This document shows, piece after piece, positions 46,992 through 60,324 of a DNA stretch of 64,000 nt. The notes beneath the pieces were generated by a model that did not search any database, had not been told where the DNA came from, and saw only the letters and a program-made list of their open reading frames with translations. Source of the DNA: Gammaproteobacteria bacterium (GTDB taxonomy: Bacteria > Pseudomonadota > Gammaproteobacteria > Thiohalobacterales > Thiohalobacteraceae). The translations under genes were made by a program, and so were the position numbers. The stretch's first letter is position 1. The number at the start of each line of letters is the position of its first letter. The DNA lies in contig JAHJQQ010000019.1 in assembly GCA_018819175.1 (NCBI GenBank), positions 113,869 through 177,868 of the forward strand. Reading direction: 5' to 3'.

Positions 46992-48011
46992 ATGTCAGTT
47001 GCAGTTATCATTCTATTGGTAGGATTGACCTCCTTGGTATTAACGCGGTGGTTGGCGCGTACGGATGCGGCAATCTGTATCCTCGACCAGCCGAATGAGC
47101 GTTCTTTGCATTCTGTACCAATGCCTCGTACTGGTGGAATCGCAATTTGTGCAGCATTGTTTTTAGGCTGGTTGCTGCATTTGTTATTTTCGCCAGCTCA
47201 AATTCCGGTTCAGATTTTTATGGGTACGGTTTTGGTTTTTTGTGTTTCGATTCTGGATGACCGATATGGATTGCCTCACTATTTACGATTGATCATTCAA
47301 TTCGGTGCTGCACTAATTCTGATCCGTAGCGGTTTTGTCATTGATGGAGATATTATTCCGGGTATAGCGCTCTCTCCAGGGCCTGTGCTCACTCTATTGA
47401 CAGTAATGATGTCGCTTTGGTTGATCAATCTATACAATTTCATGGATGGCATGGATGGCTTTGCAGGAGGCATGACCGTGATCGGCTTTGGTGTCCTGGC
47501 TATTCTCGGGTGGCAGCAGGGAGATGCCCTGTTTTCCGGAGCAGCGATGGCAGTGTGCGCGGCCTCGGCAGGTTTTCTATGGTTCAACTTCCCGCCAGCC
47601 CGGATATTTATGGGCGACTCCGGTTCGACTACTCTCGGTTTCCTGGTCGCGGCGTTTGCTATTTGGGCTAGCAGGCGAGGAATCGCCTGGGTTTGGGTGA
47701 CACTTGTGGTCTTTTCACCCTTCGTGGTCGATGCGACAATGACCTTACTGCGTCGAGCGGTGCGTGGCGAACGAATATGGCTCGCTCATCGCAGTCATTA
47801 TTATCAGCGTCTTGTACAGCTTGGTTGGGGGCATCGCCGTACTGTATTAGCAGAGTATGTTGTAATGCTAATATGCGCAGTTGCGGCGCTTGCCATCAAC
47901 GGTGAAAGCGAGCGTATGCAGCAGTTGGTATTATTGGCGCTGGCTGTTGGCTATCTCTGTATCGCCGTCGCAATCCATATTATGGAAATAAGGCGCAATG
48001 CAAGCATTTAA
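46992..48011 (+). CDS. wbpL: Initiating sugar-phosphate transferase (WbpL/WecA type)
   Basis: A 339-residue integral membrane protein with about ten helices. Motifs of the polyprenyl-phosphate HexNAc-1-phosphate transferases are present: SVPMPRTGGIAI, SILDDRYGLP, NFMDGMDGFAGGMTVIGFG, RIFMGDSGSTTLGF and the C-terminal HRSHYYQRLVQLGW. It probably puts QuiNAc/FucNAc- or GlcNAc-1-phosphate on undecaprenyl phosphate to start the glycan. It overlaps the wbpM gene by 14 nt, so the two are translated together. Confidence 0.9.
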   Translation: MSVAVIILLVGLTSLVLTRWLARTDAAICILDQPNERSLHSVPMPRTGGIAICAALFLGWLLHLLFSPAQIPVQIFMGTVLVFCVSILDDRYGLPHYLRLIIQFGAALILIRSGFVIDGDIIPGIALSPGPVLTLLTVMMSLWLINLYNFMDGMDGFAGGMTVIGFGVLAILGWQQGDALFSGAAMAVCAASAGFLWFNFPPARIFMGDSGSTTLGFLVAAFAIWASRRGIAWVWVTLVVFSPFVVDATMTLLRRAVRGERIWLAHRSHYYQRLVQLGWGHRRTVLAEYVVMLICAVAALAINGESERMQQLVLLALAVGYLCIAVAIHIMEIRRNASI

Positions 48012-49887
48012 ACTCAATCGCTGGCTACGCAATCCCTCTGTTGCCTTCCTGCACGATTTAGCAATGATTCCTGCAGCCTGGTTTGGCGCCTATTGGCTGC
48101 GATTCAACATGGGAGTGATTCCGCCAGAGTTCATGAGTTCGGCGCTAAAATGGATTCCTCTTGTCGTTATCGCACAGGCAGGGACATTCTTGTACTTCCA
48201 GCTGTATCGCGGCCATTGGCGATTCGCTTCCATACCTGATCTGATACGCATCATAAAGGCGGTCATCGCCGGTACATTCAGTGTGATGGTCATTATCTTT
48301 GTAATTAGCCGTATGGAGCTGATGCCGAGGTCGATTTTCCCGCTCTATTCAGTACTTCTTGTGGGACTCCTGAGCTTCCCACGTCTACTTTACCGCTGGA
48401 TCAAAGACCGGCGTCTATATATCGGCGAAGGTAAGCGGGTACTCATTGTAGGCGCAGGACGCGCCGGCGATATGCTGGCGCGTGATATGTTCAGAGATCC
48501 CGCACGCTCGCTGATTCCGGTCGGTTTCGTCGACGACAAGGCCCGCAAGGTCGGCATGGATATCCAGGGTGTGCGTGTCCTGGGGCAGCCTGATCAGTTA
48601 CAGCAACTGGTAGAACAATATGATATTGATCTGATCATATTGGCAATACCGTCCGCGCAGAGCAAGGAGATGCAGCGCATTGTCGGTTTCTGTGAACACG
48701 CCGGGGTGCCTTTCAGGACTTTGCCACGATTCCAGGACTTGGTTGCTGGAAGGGTCGCGGTCGACTCTCTGCGTGAAGTTGGTATCGACGATCTACTGGG
48801 TCGTGAGCCTGTATCACTGGATTGGAACAGTATCCGCAATGAGCTGCAGGGTAAGCGGGTGCTCGTTACCGGAGGTGGTGGCTCGATTGGGTCGGAGCTG
48901 TGCCGTCAGGTAGCAGGTATAGGCCCTGCATCGCTGGTGTTGTTTGAACAAAGTGAATTCAATCTGTTTGAGATTGAGCGTGAGTTACGTAAGGCTTACC
49001 CACAACTCGAACTGCAGGTTTGCCTCGGTGATGTCACAGATACCACTTTGGTCGACAACGTGCTAGCTAAGCATTTGCCTCAGGTGATTTTTCATGCCGC
49101 GGCCTATAAACATGTCCCGATGCTGGAGCATCAGGTTCGCCAGGCCGCCCGTAACAATATCCTAGGTACACGCACAATGGCGCTGGCTGCTGATCGACAT
49201 GCAGTCGATGCCTTTGTGATGATTTCCACCGATAAGGCGGTGAACCCGGCCAATGTCATGGGTGCCAGTAAACGCGTTGCGGAAATCTTCTGCCAGAATC
49301 TGGATCGTCGATCAGCGACGCGTTTTATTACCGTGCGGTTTGGTAATGTGCTGGGATCGGCGGGCAGCGTCGTGCCGCTGTTCAGGGAGCAGATTCGTGC
49401 TGGAGGCCCCTTGACCGTGACGCACCCGGAGATGATCCGTTATTTCATGACCATACCGGAGGCTTGCCAGCTGATCCTCCAGGCGGGAGCGATGGGCAAG
49501 GGCGGTGAGATCTTTGTGCTCGATATGGGTGAGCCGGTGAAAATCACCTATCTGGCCGAACAGATGATCCGCCTCTCAGGTCGGGAGCCGGGCAAGGATA
49601 TCGAAATCAAGTTCACGGGCCTACGCCCGGGCGAAAAGCTGTTCGAGGAACTATTTCACGAAAAAGAGCTGTCGGGCACCTCGCATGAGAAAATTCTGCT
49701 GGCCCAGGCGCGACCGGTCGATGGAGATTACCTCGATCAGCGCATGCAGCGTCTGGAAGAGGCTTGCCAGCACTATGATGAACCTGCGATTATGAAGGCA
49801 ATTCGTGAACTGGTGCCGGAGATGCAGGCCCCGGCTCAGGCACAGGAAAGCAACGTCATACCGTTCGAGGTCAAGTCCAAGGCATGA
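47998..49887 (+). CDS. wbpM: UDP-GlcNAc 4,6-dehydratase (WbpM type)
   Basis: A 629-residue membrane-anchored dehydratase. About four helices fill the first 120 residues. A nucleotide-binding core of unknown ligand follows (VLIVGAGRAGDMLARDM, about 150), then the catalytic short-chain dehydrogenase fold with VLVTGGGGSIGSELCRQV (about 285), FHAAAYKHVPMLE (about 365) and STDKAVNPANVMGASKR, where Met replaces the usual catalytic Tyr, as known for WbpM/PglF large dehydratases. It makes UDP-4-keto-6-deoxy-GlcNAc for the WbpV-like enzyme. Composition returns to the chromosomal type. Confidence 0.94.
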   Translation: MQAFKLNRWLRNPSVAFLHDLAMIPAAWFGAYWLRFNMGVIPPEFMSSALKWIPLVVIAQAGTFLYFQLYRGHWRFASIPDLIRIIKAVIAGTFSVMVIIFVISRMELMPRSIFPLYSVLLVGLLSFPRLLYRWIKDRRLYIGEGKRVLIVGAGRAGDMLARDMFRDPARSLIPVGFVDDKARKVGMDIQGVRVLGQPDQLQQLVEQYDIDLIILAIPSAQSKEMQRIVGFCEHAGVPFRTLPRFQDLVAGRVAVDSLREVGIDDLLGREPVSLDWNSIRNELQGKRVLVTGGGGSIGSELCRQVAGIGPASLVLFEQSEFNLFEIERELRKAYPQLELQVCLGDVTDTTLVDNVLAKHLPQVIFHAAAYKHVPMLEHQVRQAARNNILGTRTMALAADRHAVDAFVMISTDKAVNPANVMGASKRVAEIFCQNLDRRSATRFITVRFGNVLGSAGSVVPLFREQIRAGGPLTVTHPEMIRYFMTIPEACQLILQAGAMGKGGEIFVLDMGEPVKITYLAEQMIRLSGREPGKDIEIKFTGLRPGEKLFEELFHEKELSGTSHEKILLAQARPVDGDYLDQRMQRLEEACQHYDEPAIMKAIRELVPEMQAPAQAQESNVIPFEVKSKA

Positions 49888-50786
49888 AAAAGAAAATCAA
49901 AAAGGCAGTATTTCCCGTCGCGGGTATGGGTACTCGGTTTTTACCGGCAACCAAGGCCAACCCCAAGGAAATGCTGCCGATAGTTGATAAACCACTGATC
50001 CAGTATGCCGCCGAAGAGGCAATCGCCGCGGGTTGCGACGAATTGATCTTTGTCACCAGCAGCAGTAAACGTGCAATTGAAGACCATTTCGACAAAAACT
50101 ACGAAATGGAAAATGAGCTGGAGAAGCGCGGCAAAAAAGCATTGCTGAAGATCGTACGAGAAGTGGTGCCGAAGGGTGTCTCTTGTGTCTATGTCCGCCA
50201 ACCTGAGGCTCTGGGTCTGGGGCATGCGGTACTCTGCGCCAAACCCGTTGTCGGTGATGAACCCTTTGCGGTGATCTTGGCCGATGACCTGATTGATGGC
50301 GAAGATAAAAACTGTCTGCAGCAGATGGTGTCAGTTTTCAGATATCACAGTACCAGTGTGCTGGGGGTAGAGGAAGTCCCGCATACGGATACTGACAAGT
50401 ACGGTATCGTCAAGGCAGACTTGTTCAAGGAACGCCTGCATCGCGTCAATGGCATCGTCGAAAAGCCGAATCCCAAAGATGCGCCGTCCAACCTTGCTGT
50501 TGTGGGCCGGTATATTCTGACACCAAGGATCTTCGATCTGCTGGAGACCACGGACCGCGGCGCCGGTGGTGAAATCCAGCTGACGGATGCCATCGCACGG
50601 CTGTTGGAAGAAGAGCAGGTGCTGGCGTATCAGTTCAAAGGCACACGCTATGACTGCGGCAGTAAACTGGGCTATTTGATGGCCACGGTTGAGTATGCGC
50701 TCAAGCACAAAGAACTCAGTGAAGAGTTCAGCGCCTATCTTAATAGTCGTTTTGGCGAATCCTCAGCTGCCCGCAAGAAGGCCTGA
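49884..50786 (+). CDS. galU: UTP-glucose-1-phosphate uridylyltransferase
   Basis: A 300-residue GalU with AVFPVAGMGTRFLPATKANP near the start, EMLPIVDKPLIQYAAEEA (about 34), DDLIDGEDKN (about 132) and IVEKPNPKDAPSNLAVVGRY (about 195). It makes UDP-glucose for surface polysaccharide. The ATG overlaps the wbpM stop by 4 nt (ATGA). It closes the island; a tRNA-Asn gene follows on the other strand. Confidence 0.95.
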   Translation: MKKKIKKAVFPVAGMGTRFLPATKANPKEMLPIVDKPLIQYAAEEAIAAGCDELIFVTSSSKRAIEDHFDKNYEMENELEKRGKKALLKIVREVVPKGVSCVYVRQPEALGLGHAVLCAKPVVGDEPFAVILADDLIDGEDKNCLQQMVSVFRYHSTSVLGVEEVPHTDTDKYGIVKADLFKERLHRVNGIVEKPNPKDAPSNLAVVGRYILTPRIFDLLETTDRGAGGEIQLTDAIARLLEEEQVLAYQFKGTRYDCGSKLGYLMATVEYALKHKELSEEFSAYLNSRFGESSAARKKA

Positions 50787-50952
50787 CATCGATCTCTGAG
50801 TGGTCGTGGCCCCCTTTACCGATTGGATATTGGGCCAAATCATTCGGATACAGTCGTAATCGTTATCACGGCGTATATCTGGCCGAGCCTGCGAGCCGGC
50901 TGGTATTCAACGTGTGTTTGTGTGGGATGGGCTTGGGAAGGGGGGAGAGTAG

Positions 50953-51028
50953 TGGCTCCCCGGGACGGGCTCGAACCGCCGACCTAATGATTAACAGTCA
51001 TCCGCTCTACCGACTGAGCTACCGGGGA
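50953..51028 (-). tRNA. tRNA-Asn (anticodon GTT)
   Basis: Read on the minus strand, TCCCCGGTAGCTCAGTCGGT opens a cloverleaf with acceptor arms TCCCCGG/CCGGGGA, an anticodon loop CTGTTAA (GTT) and a GGTTCGAGCC T-arm. The 3' CCA is encoded. Length is 76 nt. Such a tRNA at the island edge is a classic integration site, though no attachment repeat was seen here. Confidence 0.97.
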
Positions 51029-51104
51029 ATATCTCTACCAGAGGGCGCAGATCATACTGGATGGTTGCGCGATGCGTCAACCACCGGACAGGCTATTTCC
51101 TTGC

Positions 51105-52307
51105 CTATTTTACGCTGTTGCTCAAGAACTTCTGGATACGTGTCACGGCCTCTTTGAGCGTGTCCAGCGAGGTTGCGAATGATAGCCGTACATGCCCCGG
51201 CGAACCAAACGCAGACCCTGGTACCAGCGCGACATTCGCCTCTGAGATGAGCTTCTCAGCAAGCTCCACGTCGTTATTGATGTCCGGCAGTCGATCTATG
51301 ACATCCTGCACATTGGGGAAGGCATAAAAAGTTCCATCGCTTGGCAGACAGCTGAAACCCGGCAGTCCATTCAATGCGTCGACCAGATAATCGTGGCGTT
51401 CCTTGAAGGCCTTGAGCATGGTTTGTATGCACGTCTGATCCCCGTTCAGCGCTGCTGTCGCGGCGGCCTGTGAAATAGAGGCGGGGTTCGAGGTGCTTTG
51501 TGACTGCACCTTCTTCATGGCTTTGATGAGCTCCACCGGGCCACCGGCGTAACCGATACGCCAGCCGGTCATGGAATAGGCCTTGGAGACACCGTTCAAC
51601 ACGATCGTGCGGTTCAGCAGATCCGGGCAGACATTGAGGATATTGGAGAAGGGCTCGTCGGCCCAGAGGATATGCTCGTACATATCGTCAGTGGCGATCA
51701 CAATTTGCGGGTGCTTGCGCAGCACCTCGCCCAGCGCGGCCAATTCGGCGCGGGTATAGGCCATACCGGTTGGATTCGAGGGGCTGTTGATGACGAACAG
51801 ACGTGTCTTGGGTGTGATCGCCGCTTCAAGTTGCGCGGCGGTGATCTTGAACCGCTGCTCAATGCCGGCGGGGAGTTCGACCGGCTTACCATCGGCCAGC
51901 AGCACCATATCGGGGTAGGACACCCAATAGGGCGCGGGGATAATGACCTCGTCACCGGGGTTGAGCAGGGCCATAACCAGATTGTAGAAGCTCTGCTTGC
52001 CGCCACAGGACACCAGAATCTGATCAGGTGCGAAGTTCAAGCCGTTATCGCGCTTGAACTTGGCTATAATGGCCGCCTTGAGCGCGGGAGTGCCATCAAC
52101 GGCGGTGTATTTGGTCTGGCCGCCCTGGATGGCGGCAATCGCGGCCGCTTTGATATGGTCAGGTGTGTCGAAATCGGGTTCACCTGCCCCCAGCCCGATA
52201 ATGTCACGACCGGCAGCACGCAGTTCTGCCGCGCGCGCCGTGACGGCCAGGGTAGGTGAGGGCTTGATGCGACCGACCCGGGCCGCGAGAGTGAGTGTGT
52301 TTTTCAC
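51105..52307 (-). CDS. aspC: Aspartate aminotransferase (class I)
   Basis: A 400-residue PLP-dependent transaminase of the prephenate/aspartate aminotransferase subgroup. It has RIKPSPTLAVTARAAELRAA near the start, DIIGLGAGEPDFDTPDHI, NSPSNPTGMAYT (about 177) and the PLP lysine in LNGVSKAYSMTGWRIGYAG (about 240). I chose GTG 52307, next to the family's usual N-terminus; 14 residues more are possible from GTG 52349. It is transcribed away from uvrB. In P. aeruginosa an aminotransferase gene occupies the same place. Confidence 0.92.
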   Translation of the reverse strand: MKNTLTLAARVGRIKPSPTLAVTARAAELRAAGRDIIGLGAGEPDFDTPDHIKAAAIAAIQGGQTKYTAVDGTPALKAAIIAKFKRDNGLNFAPDQILVSCGGKQSFYNLVMALLNPGDEVIIPAPYWVSYPDMVLLADGKPVELPAGIEQRFKITAAQLEAAITPKTRLFVINSPSNPTGMAYTRAELAALGEVLRKHPQIVIATDDMYEHILWADEPFSNILNVCPDLLNRTIVLNGVSKAYSMTGWRIGYAGGPVELIKAMKKVQSQSTSNPASISQAAATAALNGDQTCIQTMLKAFKERHDYLVDALNGLPGFSCLPSDGTFYAFPNVQDVIDRLPDINNDVELAEKLISEANVALVPGSAFGSPGHVRLSFATSLDTLKEAVTRIQKFLSNSVK

Positions 52308-52399
52308 GTATTTATCCCGATAAATTCGGCAATTCTGTGCCCGACGCACCTTTATCGGGCCGTAATCATACTGTAACTGTGCGCGACTAAGAATCCCCT

Positions 52400-54433
<2,034 letters not shown>

Positions 54434-54523
54434 ACCATCAAGATCGGCGCTGAGAACGGCATCCATGGGGTATACATGGCTTGCCAGCCGTGGCCCTGAT
54501 CCTGTATCTTTGCCAACCTTCGC

Positions 54524-54600
54524 AGGCGCGTAGCTCAGTTGGTTAGAGCACCACCTTGACATGGTGGGGGTCGTTGGTTCGAGTCCAATCGCGCCTACCA
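54524..54600 (+). tRNA. tRNA-Val (anticodon GAC)
   Basis: AGGCGCG/CGCGCCT acceptor stem, D arm TAGCTCAGTTGGTTAGAGCA, anticodon loop TTGACAT flanked by CCACC/GGTGG, T-arm GTTGGTTCGAGTCCAAT and encoded CCA give a complete 77-nt cloverleaf. Decayed integrase sequence follows downstream on the other strand. Confidence 0.97.
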
Positions 54601-54716
54601 ATTTCCCTTTTAATTTCAATTTGTTGCGGGAATCATGGGGCCGTAAGCCCCGTTTCTCGCAATATCTTCGCAATACGCCGGCCGGCATCAGCTACGTTTT
54701 CTATCCACAGACTTTC

Positions 54717-54899
54717 TCAAGGTCTGTCCAAGGTCGTCCTCTCCCGACGCCAAAGAGAAGCTCCCTCAAGCACATTCCGACGTTTCCTATGGATCTTGTT
54801 TGCCAGGCGAGATGTCATGTCTGTGGGCACCACAACCGTCTTGAATTCATGACCGCTCAGGTATTGATCGGTCATCTTCGTCGTGGCATGCCCCTTCAA
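54717..54899 (-). pseudogene. Tyrosine-recombinase (phage-type integrase) C-terminal remnant
   Basis: The minus-strand frame begins LKGHATTKMTDQYLSGHE, where the first His and the Tyr fit the GH-x-x-x-KMT-x-x-Y catalytic tail of phage and island integrases. A stop codon sits just upstream in the same frame, and no further integrase motif is seen beyond it, so only the last about 60 residues survive. It lies 117 nt from tRNA-Val, a usual integration site. It indicates an element that was lost or degraded. Confidence 0.7.
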
Positions 54900-55081
54900 G
54901 GTCTGATTCTACTCAGCAGCGGACTCTAAACCCGGATGCTACTCAAATAGGGGGTGACGTCGCGGCTACAGTGACAATGATACTGAGTTTCTTTGAGATA
55001 GAGTTTACCTCTTTGAACCTGTCGGATGCGTGGCTGACGCCGCTGTAACAGGTTTAAGAATGGCCATCTCTACTTAAGCGT

Positions 55082-55112
55082 AACAACTCCGCGATTGCTC
55101 GCGGGGTTGTTT
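55082..55112. terminator. Bidirectional hairpin near the purB 3' end
   Basis: AACAAC(T)CCGCG, loop ATTGCT and CGCGG(G)GTTGTT form an 11-bp interrupted stem with a T run on the plus strand and A/T on the other. It lies about 120 nt beyond the purB stop. It could end transcription from either side. Confidence 0.55.
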
Positions 55113-55234
55113 CATCCGACCTAGTGGTAACGCCCCCTCCCTGGCCTTTCCCGCGAAGGGAGAGGTGATACGTGGGGGGTATTGGTGACGGGTTTTTAGT
55201 TCGTGCGCCTTGAACGCCGTGAAGATGAATGTCT

Positions 55235-56602
55235 TTAAATCTTCCGCGCCTGTTCGGTGGCGTTTCCGATGTAGTTGGCGGGGGTCAATGCACGCAGACG
55301 CTGCTTGGCATCGGCGGGGATATCCAAACTATCAATGAATACGCGCATGGACTCGGCGTCGATGCCTTTGCCGCGCGTGAGTTCCTTGAGTTTTTCGTAG
55401 GGCTTTTCGATGCCGTAACGACGCATGACGGTCTGCACGGCTTCGGCCAGCACTTCCCAGGTCGCATCCAGATCTTCCGCGGTACGCGCGGGATTGGCTT
55501 CCAGTTTACCCATGCCGCGCAGCAGCGATTCCAGGCCGATGACGGTATGCGCGACGCCGACGCCGAGGTTGCGCAGTACAGTGGAGTCACTCAAGTCACG
55601 CTGCCAGCGTGAGATCGGCAGTTTGGCGGCGAGGTGATCGAACAACGCGTTGGCGATACCGAAGTTGCCCTCGGCATTTTCGAAGTCGATGGGATTGACC
55701 TTGTGCGGCATGGTCGAGGAGCCGACTTCGCCGGCGACGGTCTTCTGTTTGAAATAACCGAGCGAGATGTAGCCCCAGACGTCGCGCGAGAAGTCGATAA
55801 GCACCGTGTTATAGCGCGCGATGGCGTCGAACATCTCGGCGATGTAATCGTGTGGTTCGATCTGGGTAGTGTAAGGATTGAAATCCAGGCCGAGATCGGT
55901 CACGAACTTTTCGGCAAACGTTGCCCAGTCCACGTCCGGATAGGTGATGAGATGTGCGTTGTAGTTGCCGACGGCGCCATTGATCTTGCCGAGCATCGGG
56001 ACTTGGGTGAGCAGTTCGCGTTGACGCCGCAGGCGATAGGCGACGTTGGCCATTTCCTTGCCGACGGTGGTCGGTGTCGCTGGTTGGCCGTGAGTACGTG
56101 AGAGCAAAGGTAAATCGGCGTTGTTGTGCGCCAGCGTGACAATGGCGTTGATGACATTGTCCATGGTCGGCAGCAACACCTGACCGCGCGCCTCGCGCAG
56201 CATCAGCGCATAGGCGAGGTTGTTGATGTCCTCGGAGGTGCATGCGAAGTGGATAAACTCGCTGACCGCTTCCAGCTCCGCATTGCCGGTGATCTTTTCT
56301 TTCAGAAAATACTCGACCGCTTTGACGTCGTGATTGGTGGTGCGCTCGATGTTCTTGACGCGCTGCGCATCCGCTTCGCTGAAGTTGTCGAAAATGGCGT
56401 TGAGGACATTGGTTGCGTGACCGCTCAGCGCCGGCACTTCCGGGATACCTTCATGCGCGGCGAGCGCCTGCAGCCAGCGGATTTCCACCAGTACGCGATG
56501 CCGGATCAAACCGTATTCGCTGAAGATCGGGCGTAGCGAATCAGTCTTACTGCCGTAACGGCCATCGACGGGTGAAACAGCGGTGAGGGATGTCAGATCC
56601 AT
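55235..56602 (-). CDS. purB: Adenylosuccinate lyase
   Basis: A 455-residue fumarase/aspartase-superfamily enzyme close to the E. coli length. Signature GEVGSSTMPHKVNPIDFENA (about 283) carries the mobile catalytic loop Ser; TNHDVKAVEYFLK and FIHFACTSEDINNLAYALM lie in the N-terminal half. It acts in two purine steps, releasing fumarate from SAICAR and adenylosuccinate. ATG 56602 or 56608 are both possible; a much longer reading through the hairpin repeat upstream is unlikely. It is downstream of acnA on the same strand, separated by the repeat. Confidence 0.95.
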   Translation of the reverse strand: MDLTSLTAVSPVDGRYGSKTDSLRPIFSEYGLIRHRVLVEIRWLQALAAHEGIPEVPALSGHATNVLNAIFDNFSEADAQRVKNIERTTNHDVKAVEYFLKEKITGNAELEAVSEFIHFACTSEDINNLAYALMLREARGQVLLPTMDNVINAIVTLAHNNADLPLLSRTHGQPATPTTVGKEMANVAYRLRRQRELLTQVPMLGKINGAVGNYNAHLITYPDVDWATFAEKFVTDLGLDFNPYTTQIEPHDYIAEMFDAIARYNTVLIDFSRDVWGYISLGYFKQKTVAGEVGSSTMPHKVNPIDFENAEGNFGIANALFDHLAAKLPISRWQRDLSDSTVLRNLGVGVAHTVIGLESLLRGMGKLEANPARTAEDLDATWEVLAEAVQTVMRRYGIEKPYEKLKELTRGKGIDAESMRVFIDSLDIPADAKQRLRALTPANYIGNATEQARKI

Positions 56603-56621
56603 GGTCATTCTCAGTGTTTGA

Positions 56622-56806
56622 TTTTGAACCGCCAAGACGCCGAGGACGCCAAGGGAATAATTTTTGAACCGCCAAGGCGCCAAGAACGCCAAGTTAATAA
56701 ATGTAAAAACCAATTTTTTTTTACATCAATTCATTCTTGGCGTCCTTAGCGTCTTGGCGGTTCGAATAGGTTTTCTTGGCGACCTTGGCGCCTTGGCGGT
56801 TCAAAA
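56622..56806. repeat. Double hairpin repeat with 9-bp CTTGGCGNN units (type C)
   Basis: Two left arms (56622-56653 and 56661-56693) of the type GAACCGCCAAG-GCGCCAAG- and two right arms (56736-56766 and 56775-56806) of the type CTTGGCGNCCTTNGCG- surround a centre with TGTAAAAA/TTTTTACA. Each arm is a set of 9-bp units. By eye left arm 1 matches right arm 2 best and left arm 2 matches right arm 1 best (each about 25 of 27), but all arms can pair with each other. It fills the purB-acnA spacer, ending 9 nt from the acnA stop. Confidence 0.85.
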
Positions 56807-56814
56807 CGCAATTT

Positions 56815-59496
<2,682 letters not shown>

Positions 59497-59634
59497 GCGA
59501 ACTCCAGGGAATTGGTGAGTTAAATCCGTGGCTTGATCAGATGCTGCGGGGCCACGCTGGGAAGCGCCATTATGCGGGATTCGACGGGGCCATAACAGCC
59601 CCGGGCGAGGCCGACCGTATTAATTGGGCGCGTA

Positions 59635-60264
59635 TCAATTGGCAGGTTGCTGTAATAACTGTTGGGCTGCGTCCAGGATCTTCCTGCGGCCTAAGAACAG
59701 TTGCCAACGATTGCCTCCGAGCTGGCGCCACAGCACGGCGGCGCGAATGCCAGCCAACAATAATGCACGGATCAGATTGGCGCGGGTGCTATCGGCTAAG
59801 TAGGTAGGCTCACCACCGACCATGACGCGCGGTTGCAAGGTGCTGATGGTGGCTTGATAGAGCTCTCCGAGGGCAGCGATGACATTGCTGTGTGTCAGGG
59901 AGAAAAAGCTGACCTGATTGTTGATACGTTCAATACCGATGCGCAGTGTTTCCAGCATGGTGGGATGACGTAGCAGTTTGCGCTCGAGATGCAGCAGCGC
60001 GATGACATAGCGGGTGACTTCCAGATCTTCCGAGGTACCGCGGGCGCCGAGACGGCTGCTCAGGGCACGCAGCCCGGTTGCCAGATTCTGTGCACCACCG
60101 TAGATCGCTTCGGTTGAGGGTGCGTCAAGATGGAACAGGCTACCGATGCAGGCCTCAATGTCAGAGTCCGACGCCTGACCGCGGCGTGCGACATGCTGGA
60201 CCAGCTGGGTGGCCTGAAAGAGTGCGGCCAGAGCCAGGGTGCGTTCGGCTATGTTGTGGGTCAT
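59635..60264 (-). CDS. hflD: High frequency lysogenization protein HflD homolog
   Basis: A 209-residue mostly helical protein with ERTLALAALFQATQLVQ near the start and LLGGIRAAVLW-type LLLAGIRAAVLWRQLGGNRW near the end, a pattern known for gammaproteobacterial HflD. In E. coli it affects phage lambda CII and is encoded beside mnmA. It is a soluble or peripheral membrane protein. The mnmA gene precedes it by 60 nt on the same strand, as expected. Confidence 0.93.
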   Translation of the reverse strand: MTHNIAERTLALAALFQATQLVQHVARRGQASDSDIEACIGSLFHLDAPSTEAIYGGAQNLATGLRALSSRLGARGTSEDLEVTRYVIALLHLERKLLRHPTMLETLRIGIERINNQVSFFSLTHSNVIAALGELYQATISTLQPRVMVGGEPTYLADSTRANLIRALLLAGIRAAVLWRQLGGNRWQLFLGRRKILDAAQQLLQQPAN

Positions 60265-60324
60265 GAGTTTGTCGTTTCAGCTATCAATTCGGCCATTGTA
60301 CCGGTAGTTGAATTACGGTGGTCA

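Larger units (their letters stand above)
23915..50786 (+). other. Surface-polysaccharide (O-antigen/capsule type) biosynthesis island
   Basis: All genes from manC to galU point the same way and encode sugar-nucleotide synthesis, glycosyl transfer, export or glycan modification. The middle (about 25.3-47 kb) uses clearly more A+T-rich codons than the flanks, a usual sign of horizontal exchange; the ends (manC, wbpM, galU) look like the chromosome. The island lies between the rpsA-ihfB-lapAB-pyrF block and the aspartate aminotransferase-uvrB pair, matching the position of the P. aeruginosa O-antigen locus. A Wzy polymerase and a Wzz chain-length regulator were not found. Confidence 0.88.
54601..55234. 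other. 634-bp region after tRNA-Val with an integrase relic and hairpins
   Basis: This stretch has no intact gene. It holds a C-terminal integrase fragment (54717-54899), the hairpin AACAAC-CCGCG-loop-CGCGG-GTTGTT at 55082-55112, and a small CTCCCT/AGGGAG stem at 55137-55162. It looks like the remains of an integrated element at the tRNA. No copy of the tRNA 3' end was found here, so the far junction is not defined. Confidence 0.5.

Noticed and set aside
50787..51104. Attachment-site repeat at tRNA-Asn for the island
   Set aside because: The tRNA is at the island edge, but no second copy of its 3' end was found at the other end near 23.8 kb.
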